Assembly (NCBI GenBank): GCA_037783545.1
Contig: JBBELK010000001.1
Span: 62,001 to 126,000 of the forward strand
DNA length: 64,000 bases
Source: Henricia sp. BOLD:AAB3569
Lineage: Eukaryota > Echinodermata > Asteroidea > Spinulosida > Echinasteridae
Reading direction: 5' to 3'
Shown here: positions 1 to 23,800 of the stretch, piece after piece
How positions within the stretch are numbered: the stretch's first letter is position 1
Layout of the letters: the number at the start of each line of letters is the position of its first letter
The notes under the pieces: generated by a model
Told to the model about the DNA's origin: nothing
What the model saw: the letters and a program-made list of their open reading frames with translations, nothing else
Database searches by the model: none
Program-made: the position numbers and the translations under genes

Positions 1-985
1 GCCAATCCCAAGGGTAGACTTGAAATCAATTTGGTATACGTGTTTTGTCCGTCTAATGCCATTTTACCGCCCACGATCGATAGCCGTTTTTATGTGCAGT
101 TAAAGTTTATATTTTGGTTTTGACCCGTATACCGACTTGAGAAACATGATTGCGCGACAAGTGCATCAACGCTGTGGCCATAGCAAGAAGCAATCGTGGT
201 AATCCACGAACCGCACTCCAAGTGTGGTAGTGTCCATTTTTATTAGGGGAGTGTTTAAATGAATTTGCAGTAATAACATTTTTCAATTCAGATGAACTGC
301 GTTTAACTTTTAGTGAAATGTAGTTGGTCTTCTTTGAGTCACGAGCATTTATACTGCATACATAAGTGTACAATAAAAAAGAATACATGTACATTGTACA
401 TAACACAACAATTGAGAGAATTGTCGGCTGCGATGTTTGAATTGATTTCTTAACCAAAACTTGTGCCAACGGAAAGGTCAAATTATTAGTATAATTATGT
501 CTCATTTTGAAATTCTGGAGTAATGGATATTGATACCGGTAGGAGCACTACTGGTACTTGACGAAATCTAATTCACAAGCACATTTTTTTGAAAATGTGG
601 CATGAATATTAATAAAGCCCTGTGTCTCGACCAATCAGATCTCTTTTTTGGTGTGATTCTAATTTCGAGGCAAAATGACAACAATCCACTTTATGAAAGG
701 GGTTCCTTCTGTCCCTACGGGAAATCCCGTAGGGACAGAATCATTCTGTTAATAACTCGTAGTCGTACACATGCAAACTCGTACACACACCAACTCGTAA
801 GCGTACCAACTCGTACTCATCGTAATTTTTGGGTCGGGGTCAAAATCACATGCAGGCGCTGACGAGAAACTAGTAATCTAATTTCATTGGCCTAAATTTT
901 ACACAAGTTCAAATTTACATTTGTTTAACTTTTTGCATGGGGATGTCACTGCCGTGTATGCTTTTGGTTGAGTAATAAACTGGCA

Positions 986-1121
986 TTAAGGGCACAGGCT
1001 CGTCGGCAATGCGCGCGCTCTAATTTCGTGCCACAAAATACGCAGCTCCATAGCAATGGAGCTGCGTAGTTTGTGGCACGAATTTGGCGAGAGCACATTG
1101 CTGACGAGCCTGTGCTCTTAA
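986..1121. mobile_element. Fold-back MITE, TTAA family, copy 1
   Basis: Nearly the whole element is a hairpin. The arms contain GGCACAGGCTCGTC, GCAATGCGCGCG, TTCGTGCCAC and CGCAGCTCCAT, mirrored. TTAA lies at both borders. Further copies are at 27233-27351, 31598-31737, 38571-38666 and 41483-41548. Confidence 0.8.
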
Positions 1122-2732
1122 AGGGGCTATGTCACGGTTTGCACATGCGCCAAATCCATACGTGCGGGCTCAGATGAATGTAGTGCAATTTCATTACACA
1201 ACGCCATTGGTGCGTGTGCTATAGTTGTGTACATCGTGTACTTAGCACGTGCCGCATGGGCATTGTGTTCATTCATGAGTGTTTACAATACGCAGAATAC
1301 AACTACACTTGTACATCGTGTGCGCGCAATTGTTCGATTTGGCATCGCGCGATTGCCACAAAATCGTGCAGCGGTGGCGGCCACTGTGTCTTTCCAAGGA
1401 CAGAAGGTATGGTGTAAAAAGGACCAAATAAGCATTTCAGTTTTAATGGAAAACAAGGTTAAACAAATTGCTGTATCCAACCATGTCATTCATATCATTC
1501 GATGCCGTTTCTGTCATGTTTTGTCTAGTTTTTTGATGGGATAAAAAAAAACTATCTTTTTAACGACGGCTGCACACGGTGATGTCAATGTTTGGCGGCT
1601 AAAAAATACGGCAAACAGTGCGATTCCAAGTAAAAAGTAATGCATCAGGACATCCAGTACACCACTGCCAAAATTACTAAAGATTTATAAGGGATAGGTA
1701 AAACTTAAGGCTATGCATGGTGGAAATCAACATGTGTATGGGTTTACGGTAGCACCATGTGAATCTCATTTGTATATGTGTTGTTCTGAAAAGAACCGGT
1801 GAGTGTGAACTCAACGTTTCGAACAGCGTGCTCTGTTCGTCTTCAGGAGTAATGCCGGACTCGTGATGATGCAGGGCTACATGTATAAGTACTGGTTGAG
1901 GGGTTTCAGTGTACAATGTGTGCACTGAAGCGGCTTGGCTTGGGTGGAGGAGGCGTGGTTGTGCTAGGATCCTAATACTGTGGTTGGCACCAGTGTGCTC
2001 ACTGGTGCATGACACTGGCAGTGGCTGTCGTGGGTGGAGGACCTAGGGTATAGGTGACCCCTCGGTCTGGTTGGATAATAGAGTGCCAGATATTGCTGAT
2101 GTTGAAGCCAATGTCTTGGGGTACTGTGTTGTGCTATACTGCTTGTGTATTTCGATGGCTTCCCTGATGCGTCTTGGGTGCCATCTGTCGATGAGCACTA
2201 TCAGTTGTGCTGCTTCCCAGTCGATGATGTGGTCCTCGCTGTGGGAGTGCTTGACAATGGACGATTTGTCATAGTCTCCTCTGCGGCCGTGGGCTCTGTG
2301 TTCTTTGAGTCTGGTGGGTAAGTCCCTCCCCGTCTCGCCGATGTACACCTTCCCACATTCGCAGGGGATCCTATAGACTCCGGCCTTGTGGTCTTGTTTA
2401 TCCTTGTGGGTTTGTATGGTTCCTTGGGGTTTCCTGGTTGAAGACTGGTATACTTTGATCTTGGCTTGGTGGAGAATCCGTTGGATCTTGTGGGATGCAT
2501 TCCCTATGTAAGGGAGGCAGACTGTGGCCTTATAGGTGATGGGTTGACTTTGGGTATAGGCGACCCGACGGTCAGCGGTCTTGGGATTTTGGGTCTTGAC
2601 TTGGTTTTTCTTGTAACCGTTGCGTTGATAAGGGATGGCAAAGATTGAATAGGATATGCAAAACTTGAAAAAGTTAGCCACACTTTTTCAAGTTTTGCTG
2701 CGCATGCGCAAACCGTGACATAGCCTCTTTAA
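1118..2732. mobile_element. TTAA-flanked inverted-repeat element enclosing a Penelope relic
   Basis: Both ends read TTAAAGG/AGGCTATGTCACGG followed by a GCGCATGCG-like motif, in opposite orientation, and both are flanked by TTAA, as expected for piggyBac-type insertion. Most of the interior is a 5'-truncated Penelope-like element. The left TTAA is shared with the neighbouring fold-back element 986-1121. It lies upstream of the first visible CK2 alpha exon, probably in an intron. Confidence 0.6.
1677..2681 (-). pseudogene. Penelope-like element 3' part: GIY-YIG endonuclease domain
   Basis: The minus-strand reading frame 2681-2043 carries GVYRIPCECGKVYIGETGRD followed by a conserved RLKEHR and a His-rich region. 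This is the Cys-containing GIY-YIG nuclease that ends Penelope-like retroelement proteins. The reverse transcriptase normally upstream is absent, so the copy is 5'-truncated. The remaining 1677-2042 is taken as its 3' untranslated region. It appears non-functional on its own. Confidence 0.8.
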
Positions 2733-2788
2733 TGCATTTGGTACTTGATTATAGTTCTTAAACGTGTATGTCATTTACTGATTTACAG

Positions 2789-14580
<11,792 letters not shown>

Positions 14581-14844
14581 ACCGACTGCCTCCTTCGCAC
14601 CTGCCCAGAGAGAGACGGTCGTGTCAGTTGGGACCGGTATTAACCTTAGGTATTGATCAAGACTCTTTTTGACATTGGGAAATTGCTTTGTTTGACGAAG
14701 ATTTGACAAAGAAGAGATTTCCTACTGTGAATGGCACGCCTCTTCAATCGACGAGGATTGATGAAGCAAAATGACTCCATTTGACAAAGAGCTCGCTTAA
14801 TTTAAATGTGTATGTTCCCTTCATTTGAAGCGATTTGACAGGCC

Positions 14845-15126
14845 TGGGGTCGATTTCACAAAGACTTGCGACGCTTCATAAATGCTCAAATCTATCGCAA
14901 CTCGCCGAACACTTCGTAAGTTTACGATAGGTTTTATAGTTGCATTTTACAAAACTTAATACGGGTACACGTCGCAATTTGTGTGCAGAACCGCTACACA
15001 GCGCTATACAATCTTTGGGCAGAACCCTTCGTAAAGTTGTGATTACCTATTTGACAGCTATGACTTTGCGACGGGTTCGTCCGTTGTTACGACGCGTCGC
15101 AAATTATTTCTTTGTGAAATTGAGCA
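14845..15126. mobile_element. Inverted-repeat element downstream of CK2 alpha
   Basis: Mirrored ends TCGATTTCACAAAGA...TTGCGACGC and GCGTCGCAAATTATTTC...TTTGTGAAATTGA. Lies about 265 bp after the CK2 alpha stop, possibly inside its 3' UTR. Confidence 0.55.
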
Positions 15127-15831
15127 TCAATTGTCTGGCAAGTGTTGTTTGTTTGACACGCTGCTCAAATACCATTCAGTGTCAGACACTAAATGCTCGA
15201 CGCTTGACACGCATGTACAACCAGGCCACTATCTTCGTTTGTGGTTGCCCAATGTGAACGGTACTGCTCTTTGTACACATGTTTCGTGAAGGAACGATTA
15301 ACTAATCTTCGTCAAACGAAGCGATTTCTCTAATGCAAGCGGAGTCTACGACATTTGTTATCAAAGACTAGTGAAACGCTCGGGTGAGAGCAGGATACTA
15401 CAAGTCCACCGTTGCTGTTTGGTAGTTGTAGAAATTGTGTGACTTATTTAAGAGAGACCCTAACGAGTTGTTGAGATCCCCTGTTCTTCTCGGAGCACAC
15501 AGTGATACGGCAGTCCTTACCAAGTCCATTCACATCTGTGAAATCAGTTTTTTGCCCAGTTTTCGGATGTTGTAAGTTGTAAAGATGGTGTTTAGATTGC
15601 TAAAATTGCTACCGAAAGAATTGTGGTTTCGGAGGTTTTTTGTACTATGCTTGGGAAATTTCACAGCTAAATATTTTGTGCTTTGCATTCTTAGATGGTT
15701 GTCGTTTTCCACGTACTTTTCAACACTGTTACAGTATGTTCACTGATGTGTTCATGGTTATAGGAAGCCTGGGAACCTTCGAAAAAAAAAAATTACAACG
15801 GCTGTTTATATTGGTCAGCAGTTTCAAACAA

Positions 15832-16176
15832 TTAAGCCGAACGTACATCGACCTTGCAACTGGAAGCAACTCGACTGATCAGTTGCTGTCGATGTGTGCG
15901 CACGTGATCAGACGCACTCATTCAACTAACAGTAACTATTTGCAAGTACGCTACAACTGACCGCAACTGGATACAACAAGTGTCCAGAAAGTAGAACATG
16001 AGCAACTCAAGGCAACTATAATTTTTCCAGTTGCCCGTAGTTGCAAGTGTGCATATATCGACCTTTTTAAGCAACTGATAAGATGCTGCCAGTTGCCGCG
16101 AGTTGCTTCCAGTTGCCGGAAACATCAGTTGCCATTATTTGCTTCCACTTGCAAGGTCGATGTACGCTGGGCTTAA
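15832..16176. mobile_element. TTAA-flanked MITE with 35-bp inverted ends
   Basis: The ends TTAAGCC(g/c)A(a/g)CGTACATCG...CCTTGCAA are mirrored, and both borders are TTAA. The interior is rich in GCAACTGGAAGCAACT-type degenerate repeats. Confidence 0.75.
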
Positions 16177-17877
16177 GGATCTGATTTCTAAACACCTGTT
16201 AAGCTACAAAGACGGGTTGAACCCATTAGCACTCGGACGCTCCGTGATGTTTGTTGTGCTTTGAGAACTAATGGGGTTGAAATATATTAAAACTGATAAG
16301 TTATGAAAAAAAGAAAACAGGAACGGAACTTAAATTTTGAAAGTTAAATGGTGCTTAGTGTCATTTCACCAGTTAACTATGGTTTTCACATTGTTTTCTG
16401 ACGGTACCCAAAAGTAGTGGTTTGATTTTTACCATCGGATTCTTGTTTTGCCTTTTCTGTTTTTAAAAGTGGTTCCTCTCGTCCAAATACACCCATTGTA
16501 TAGAAAAATTGCAAACGGTATAAAAACATGTTACCTTACCTATCATTTTCTGATCATATAGCAAGTGTCTAAGTAATTGAAGTTAAAACAAATCATGAAA
16601 AATTGTCATTGGGAATTTTCAACATGTCCGTTTTCTTCCTTATTTCAATGTGTGGTGCGTGTATGGTACATGTACCTCTTGTATTCATTATATTAAAACA
16701 ACACTAACATCACAACATAAGATGACTAAGTTATTTTCTTTTGAAGGGGGTTCAGCAATTTAACTTGTCGGAGATAAACCAGAACAAAGTTAACTTATCC
16801 TAGTTTGTGTACTCGTATTATGGAAGCAGATATGTAATACACAGGAGAATAGTTATATTATGGGACTGGGGGTGCGCTTGTTTTGTTCAGATCCGAATCC
16901 AGATCCCGAGATGTCACAAACGAAACTGTGACAAACGAAGCTGTTCTCAACGAGGATCTCAAGTCACGCGAACAGCAAAACTTATATTGTGGAAATTTTT
17001 GCCCGTGATGTTTATTTTGTGTAAACTAACAGCCTAAATTATTTTGTATTGTGTATTCTCGCTAAGAATGTTTACATTCGACGCCATTTACTCAAACGAA
17101 AATCTTTGTAATATTTACAACGCCATTTTTGGATCGTATGTTGAACCATCTCTCAAGAAAGATCCCAGAGATCTTGATCAGGATCTACGTGAAATGAGTG
17201 CACCATATATTAGATCTGCGCAGATTTGGATCCGTTCAAAACCAACACGCCCTGATGAGTGTCGCTTCGTACTAAATGACAACTTGCCTAAAATGACTAC
17301 ATTAGTTATATTCATAACTAATGGAGCCATTTTGGGTAAGTATATAACCTATGAGTGGTGGAACTCTGAAAAGGCCTAATGCTAAATAAACATTTGTATC
17401 TCGATAAAGATCATATACTTCACCTAGCTAGGGTACATTATTTCACACGTAGCAATGGATTTTGGTTTCTACATGTAAGTTGATTGATTAAAGTTAATTT
17501 AAACGTCGGCGCTTATTATTTTTCCTTAACAAAAACGGGTTGTTGTCCGCCATCTTTTACGGCATGGCAGACTATGAAGAAGAAGAAAAAACAGTCCTAC
17601 CAGATGATTTTATAACCCAAATTGTCGCAGATTTTTGAGTTGGCAATTCCTTTGAAGGATTTTGTTCTGGATTCCTTCTGCAAAATTTGGCTTCTGCAGT
17701 ATAAATAGAGTACATGCACTGAAGTAAAAATGTCACTCTTTGTGTTGCCAAGATTACTGGGTCTACACGAAAACCAGTGAAGTTGAACTGTTTCTATGCT
17801 CTTCAGCAATGTATGTTTTCAGTCACCCTGGTAGCTGACGTCACTCTTTAGTACTGTAGTCTGTTGCAGGCACAAAG
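16177..17877. other. Intergenic, no supported feature
   Basis: AT-rich sequence with no recognisable gene or clear repeat. A 24-codon reading frame at 17564-17638 follows a GTCCGCCATCTT motif but has no splice donor or homology that I recognise. Confidence 0.4.
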
Positions 17878-18013
17878 TAGACCTTTTGCATGGGCGGACA
17901 TGACAGGGGGCAGTTATATTGTCGCCGTGCGAATAGGTGCTTTGTGGGTATATTACCACATCATTTAAATAAGAAAACCTGCCCCTGTCATGTCCGCCGG
18001 TGCAAAGGGTCCA
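17878..18013. mobile_element. MITE with TAGACCCTTT ends, copy 2
   Basis: Same family as 12835-12962, with longer surviving arms (GGCGGACATGACAGGGGCA mirrored) and the shared AAATAAGAAAACCTGCCC segment. Confidence 0.7.
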
Positions 18014-18789
18014 TTGCAAAATTGTTTGTGCACATCATAATTAGGAAAAGGCCAAACCACAAGTTGTACCAGTGGTTTGCGTTGTTTTGAAGTTATTGTG
18101 ATGATTTCTACACAAATAAAACTAATGTTTGTTATAAATACTGTTACAGGTAAAACAAGAATCGACTATTGATAACTCAGTTTGGGCTGTTCATTTGGTT
18201 TAATGTAATATATGGCCTGTTTTGCAATTTGACAAGGAAGAAAATTAAAATTACAAAAGTGCATCTTTATTGATTGTTGTGCTTTAATTGGAATTCGGTA
18301 ACAAAGTTTCTGCTGGCAAAGTTGTTAAATGTAGTATACTCGTTTTAGAAAACTGTTAAAAACGGCATGATTTCCACTGGTAATTAAAAGCATAGGTCGA
18401 GAAAACTACCCTGTAGAAATTTCAGCCACATAGATGCAGTAATACTCCAGAAAACCTGAGAAATCCAAATACAGTTTTTGTGCATGAATGAATGGCTCCA
18501 AATATATAATTTTGTCATTTTTCTCGTGAATGGGGGCAATTCAGACAAAATAATTTCACAGGATGATTATTACCATTACCATCTTGATAACAAGTAAGCT
18601 TAAAGATAATAATTCAGAAATTTGTTTGGAGGGTAATTACCAAACAAGTAGACTGCCTTTAAAGGTCGTGGTCAGATTGTTTCAAGAATATGGTTTTGAT
18701 CTAACTAACCTTTTTTTTTAATAATCTGGTCACGCTCCTTTAAGAGGAATGTAAGCGGTCGTATGACCCGGGAGCAGTCAAGGCAAGGC

Positions 18790-18930
18790 ATTGTCTTGTC
18801 TGCAGTATATACCCAGCACGAAATATATGGCAAAGGGACTTCCCCCTATAAACGCCCCTATACCTCAACACACTATTTCCTTTCGCACCAACACCCCTAA
18901 AAACTGGAATTCCTTTGAAAATCCTTGGTG
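18790..18930 (-). repeat. Dispersed repeat R, inverted copy
   Basis: Reads CCTCAACACACTATTTCC, CACCAACACCCCTAAAAACT and GGAATTCCTTTGAAAATCC, the reverse complement of blocks found at 9210-9390 and 48390-48511/49815-49850. No TWA element is inserted here. Confidence 0.6.
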
Positions 18931-18952
18931 GAACTGCTAGTGAAAATGATTG

Positions 18953-19208
18953 CATTAGCCTTTTTGAAGTATGGCGACACAATAGGAGGGCGCACTTTGC
19001 AGTGGGTATAAAATCGACTAAAATGCAAAATAACTCAGTTTTTCACTTTACACTTATTAATTTTATTTATAATTCTGTCTATGTATTATAATTACAACAT
19101 GTAAATCAAGTTTTTGGAAAGAAATACAATTGATAAAAAAATTCATACCCAAATGAAATTGCGCCCTCTCCTTTTGTTCCGCCATATATACTTCTAAAAA
19201 GGCTAATT
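18953..19208. mobile_element. Inverted-repeat element with ATTAGCCTTTTTGAAGTAT ends
   Basis: ATTAGCCTTTTTGAAGTATG at the left is mirrored by TATACTTCTAAAAAGGCTAAT at the right, followed inward by GGGCGCA / TGCGCCC. AT-rich centre, no coding capacity. Confidence 0.7.
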
Positions 19209-20159
19209 GGTTTGGGGCAACACCTCTGAAGGATTACTGAATTGTTGCCATGCCAACGCAAAATAACACAAGAAATATAGAACACTTCCGATTCCGAAGG
19301 CCGCTTCTTTTGCAATAGTTATTGAACAATCGAACTCTCATCATTAACTAGTTTTCGTTATTAGGCTCTTTTCATTATTTCCCCACACCGTGTGCACTTC
19401 AATGTCCCCGGTCAAGGTGTCAATCTTGGTGACTCCCTATTTATAAATTGCCTTTTGACTTCCTACTGTAAGTGGTGCTAATAATAAGCGACCCTATCAC
19501 CTTTAATAATTTACTGTTGCCGCTAAATCCTTTTGTCCAATGGTAACTCATAATGACGTCTCCGTAGTAACCTCTTCCATGGCACCGAGTCAACACTGCA
19601 ACGCGCATGCCCAGTGGTGCCGCCGTGCAGCGTGAGGTGAAAACGTTGCGCGTTTTGCAGAGTAAAAAGTAGTTCGACCGTCACAATAATTTTTGCTTTT
19701 ACTTTTATAAATGGGTACGGGTGGATTTGAGAGTTACAAATAACGTTGTTGCACCCAGGGCATTCACATTTTGCACAATTTATGTTCATGAATGCTGAAA
19801 AAGCAAGGAAAAGTTAGGCTGGTTGCCTGACCCCACATACAATAGGGGCGTTCGAGATGCTTACACCATGCTTACACCGTGTAACAGGGGTTTACACCGG
19901 TACGGGGAAGCCCCCAAAAGATGCAAAACGAACGACACTGGGTGTTTCGCTTTGAATAAGGTAGTTGTGTGATAGATTTGCATAAATCCTAGTAGAGTCC
20001 TGCCTCTGCGCTATGGTGCTCGCATAATAAGAGAGTCGTGCACCAGACTACCAGGCCGTTGGCAACGGTTGCCAAGTTGCAAGGGGGTGCACGCTAGAAC
20101 ATGGCCGGCGCGAAAGTCTGTAAGGTACCTGGAATACCTCGCACATTTATACTCTATGC

Positions 20160-20545
20160 ATTTTGAAGCTGGACCATCCGAAATTACATGTTAAAATGAG
20201 CATGTTGAAACAGTAACTCCATGCATGGTTTTTGTGTATGAATGAACGGTAAAAGCGTTGTCTGCAGACAATTTAAAAAATAAATAAACCCACCTTCATT
20301 TGGCAATTTCCCCCACAAAGGTAAAATTTTACACGGAAAAAAGTCATGTGATGTTTGTTACCATTCTTGTATGAACACTAGATTTTAGTCGTTTTTTTTC
20401 TTGTCAACTCGTGAAGTAAAATTTTGGGGGTAACTGCAACTCCTGGGAAACTGGGTTCACTGGTTTTAGTCTTTTCCTGACCTACCTCCATGTGTAGACC
20501 CAGTAACTTTGGCGGACACACAAAGGGTGACGTTTTTCGGGGAAA
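20160..20545 (+). repeat. Dispersed repeat also present at 43725-44225
   Basis: Blocks CATGCATGGTTTTTGTGT, TTTAAAAAATAAATAAA and TTTTCTTGTCAACT occur in the same order at 43985-44200. The right part, GTAGACCCAGTAACTTTGG, also occurs near 17750 (inverted) and 49875. Confidence 0.6.
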
Positions 20546-20721
20546 TCCTACTAAAAATCTTGCGCTTTAGTTGTCTATCTTGCAAATTGAATCTTTATAG
20601 AAAATCGTAAATTAATTAATCTGGAGATAAATATACTAATTTATGTTATTTCACAAAGTTCTGCTACATACGTCGCTGCTTGCATTGGCGGAGCGATATA
20701 TTTTTCTCACTATGTGCTTCG

Positions 20722-20734
20722 GTCGCCAGGCGAC
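20722..20734. promoter_or_regulatory. RFX X-box upstream of CFAP20
   Basis: GTCGCC-A-GGCGAC is a perfect inverted pair with a 1-bp spacer. It fits the X-box consensus RYYNYY-N(1-3)-RRNRAC bound by RFX factors that drive ciliary genes. It lies 161 bp upstream of the CFAP20 start codon, a usual X-box distance. No CCAAT or TATA element of note was seen beside it. The motif match is direct; function is inferred. Confidence 0.7.
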
Positions 20735-20894
20735 GGGTCAAGATAATCAACATGCACACATTTATTTGCATGTATAGCTCACTTAGCGACGACGAGATAC
20801 GGAGCACGTTCGGTGCATATATATGCATGCAACGCAACGGTAAACCACAACAAACCGAAGACCGAAGAGGCTCGCCTGCAATAACTTGCTGAAA

Positions 20895-23800
20895 ATGTTC
20901 AAAAATACATTCCAGAGCGGATTTTTATCAATATTATACAGCATTGGGAGCAAACCCTTGCAAATATGGAACAAGAAGGTAGGCTTATGCATTGCAATTT
21001 GGCTTTGCAACGTATTAAAAACATGAGGGACAAGAAGGCTAATGTTGAGCGATTGTGACGTGTGCATGCAGTGTCTTTGGGGTTTGCACATTGACACTAA
21101 TCTCGGTATTTTTTTAGTTTATGCCACAACTCGAATTCAAGAAAAATTATTATTGGAATCGATAGCTTGGACGATTTTAGAATACTTACATGCATTTCCG
21201 TCGCAAAGGCCTAGTTTTAGAGAAAAAGTCACGGAAAGAATACTGAATTGAGCTCGTGCATGCCAATGACGTCATTTTGGGAGTAAAACAATGGGGTACC
21301 GTGGCCGAGCGGTTTAGGTCATTGACTCGCAATCATAGGTGAAAACTTGGGGTTGCAGGTTCGAACCTCCCCACTGCTAGGCCTACGGTACCTGTGCCCT
21401 TAGGCAAGGCACTCAACCACACTTGCTCCATCCTTCGGAAGGGATGTAAAGCCGTTGGTCCAGTGTGTTAGGTAATGGAAACGCACTCTAAAAGATCCCA
21501 GAGCATTCTTTCGTGAAGAGCAAGGGGGATCATCCCCGGTGTCTCTGGCCATTTCTAATTCTAATTCATGGGTTTCCTCACGCTTGCGAGTGACAGTGCA
21601 ATGAGCACTATTGAGGAATCCTTGGTATGAATACCAGAAAGAAATAATAATAATAATAATAATATTAATGCCGCGTCGTTGTGGAAGCAATGTGCGTGCG
21701 CGTTGTGTGTGTCCATAGCGCGCGTAACGCGCTATGCTGAGGCTCCCATTGGTGAACTAAACCGCGTTACGCCCACTAGAGAGACACACAATGCGCACGC
21801 ACATTGCTTCCACAATGACTCGGCATTATTTGACTCCCAAAATGGCATATTCGCACGTGTTCGAAAGGGGTCAATAGGCCTATTGCATATGATTGCACGC
21901 AAAGCGGCCGGCCAGAAATTTAGGCCCCTAAGTATTTGTTGAATGTTCGTCATTCCAAAATTCGCTTTACTTTAAAATATTAAACATTTTGGTGGTTGCA
22001 AGTTTGTGTTGTTGTTTTTCCCGTCGATTCAGGTTCGGAATGGACACATCAAACGCATCACAGACAACGATATCCAATCACTAGTCATTGAAATAGTTGG
22101 TACAAATGTCAGCACAGTGTACATCACAAGTCCACCCGACGAAAAGCAGGCACTCGGAATCAAGCTGCCGTTTCTAGTCATGATCATCAAAAACCTAAAG
22201 AAATACTTCACGTTTGAGGTCCAAGTACTAGACGACAAGTGCGTAAAGCGGCGGTTCCGGGCCAGCAACTACCAAAGCACGACGAGGGTAAAACCGTTCA
22301 TCTGCACAATGCCAATGAGGCTGGACGACGGGTGGAATCAAATTCAGGTATTTTGACTTGCTTTGTGCAATGTCTTAAATACATGGCACTTACCTCAAAC
22401 TGACACGCAGTGGCACATAATGTGCACATCTCTGGTACAAAATGATGTCGCCATGTAATTTGTGTTCTAATAAACTGACACCCAAATACTTCATGTGTAA
22501 TCGGAACATTTTTGTTTTCACAAAGCGACTCCTATCATAAATTAACAACTTATAGTGTTTTGGTCACCTTTTTACTGTACCCCACAAAGATATGGATGGT
22601 ATTATTGGTGTCAAGCGTTTTCAAAGTTACTTTTATTTTAATAAATTCACCGCATACGAAATCTATGCATTAGGGTGCGCATACGCAAATGTCAGTGTGT
22701 GAAATGTGTGGCCCCACTGCGTGTTTTACAAACTGTAACATGTACAATAACATCTATAGGCACGAACTGGCATCAGCAAAAACTTACTACCCATAAACGT
22801 AAGAAAAAAATCTTAATATCAGATACGGGGGGCGGGTTGTGCCATTTTAAACTTATTTCAAGTCTGAAATTGCATATCACCAATTATGTACCGGTATAGG
22901 GTATACTTCTCATACATTTGTGAAGTATGCGCGATCTCAGACTTTAAATAAGTATAAAATAGTACAATTTGCACCCCGTACCTAATATCAATATTTTTTT
23001 ATGCTGTCCCCTGACTGATATGAACTTTTTTATCGGTACATGTACGTCTGAGACCAAGTTAAAAAGCAACTTTCACACAACATAACAGACAAGTTGCAAT
23101 AGATTTCAAAAATACTTTTGTTGGAAAAAAATCATCAAGCAGTTGTTGTTTTATGCTTCCATAAAACAACAATTTATGTGTGGATCGTCAATGAAAATGG
23201 ACGGCAACTTCAAAAATTGTGATGTGATGCAAAGTGCCCTCTTTGGCACGAAGCACGTTATTATTTTTTTGGTTAGTCTTAAATTCAAGCGTTCTTGTCC
23301 TTCAAAAGCAGACTATAAACAGGACGCCATCAACTGACATTAAACAGCGGTGCCAAGCACAGCATGAGGGCGCTATAGGCACTGGGTTTGTTATGCCCAT
23401 GGTCATGTCCGTATCGGTGTCTTGAATAAAGACTAAGTAGCTGACGGCGCCCGCCAACTGCTGATTTTAGGGCAGAAAATGCGTGAAATTCGCACGACTG
23501 CACAGGTGGATTTGCGAGATATTTGGCACAAATATAAAGAAAACCAGCCCCCAAATGGACCTGCATCAGAAAGAAATCAGCCTGACAGATTACATGACGG
23601 AAGCAAAAGGCGGCATGATTTACAGTGCAATTTCACGTAGCAGTCCATCAAGGTTGCGAACTTCGGTTACGAAATGACGTCACAGATTTCCAAGTCGCTA
23701 ACCATGCACATTCAAGACCAAAAACACACCAAATTAAATTGTCTCTAGATCCATCTTGCAACCATCTTGCCTTTAATTTGTATGAATCCTTTTTGTTTCT

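Noticed and set aside
17564-17638. Short acidic frame MADYEEEEKTV after GTCCGCCATCTT
   Set aside because: Only 24 codons, no splice donor or homology; the YY1-like context alone is not enough.
21293-21370. Apparent tRNA-Leu/Ser gene
   Set aside because: Good A and B boxes, but the stems do not pair fully and a shared SINE body with an (AAT)n tail follows. It is a SINE head.
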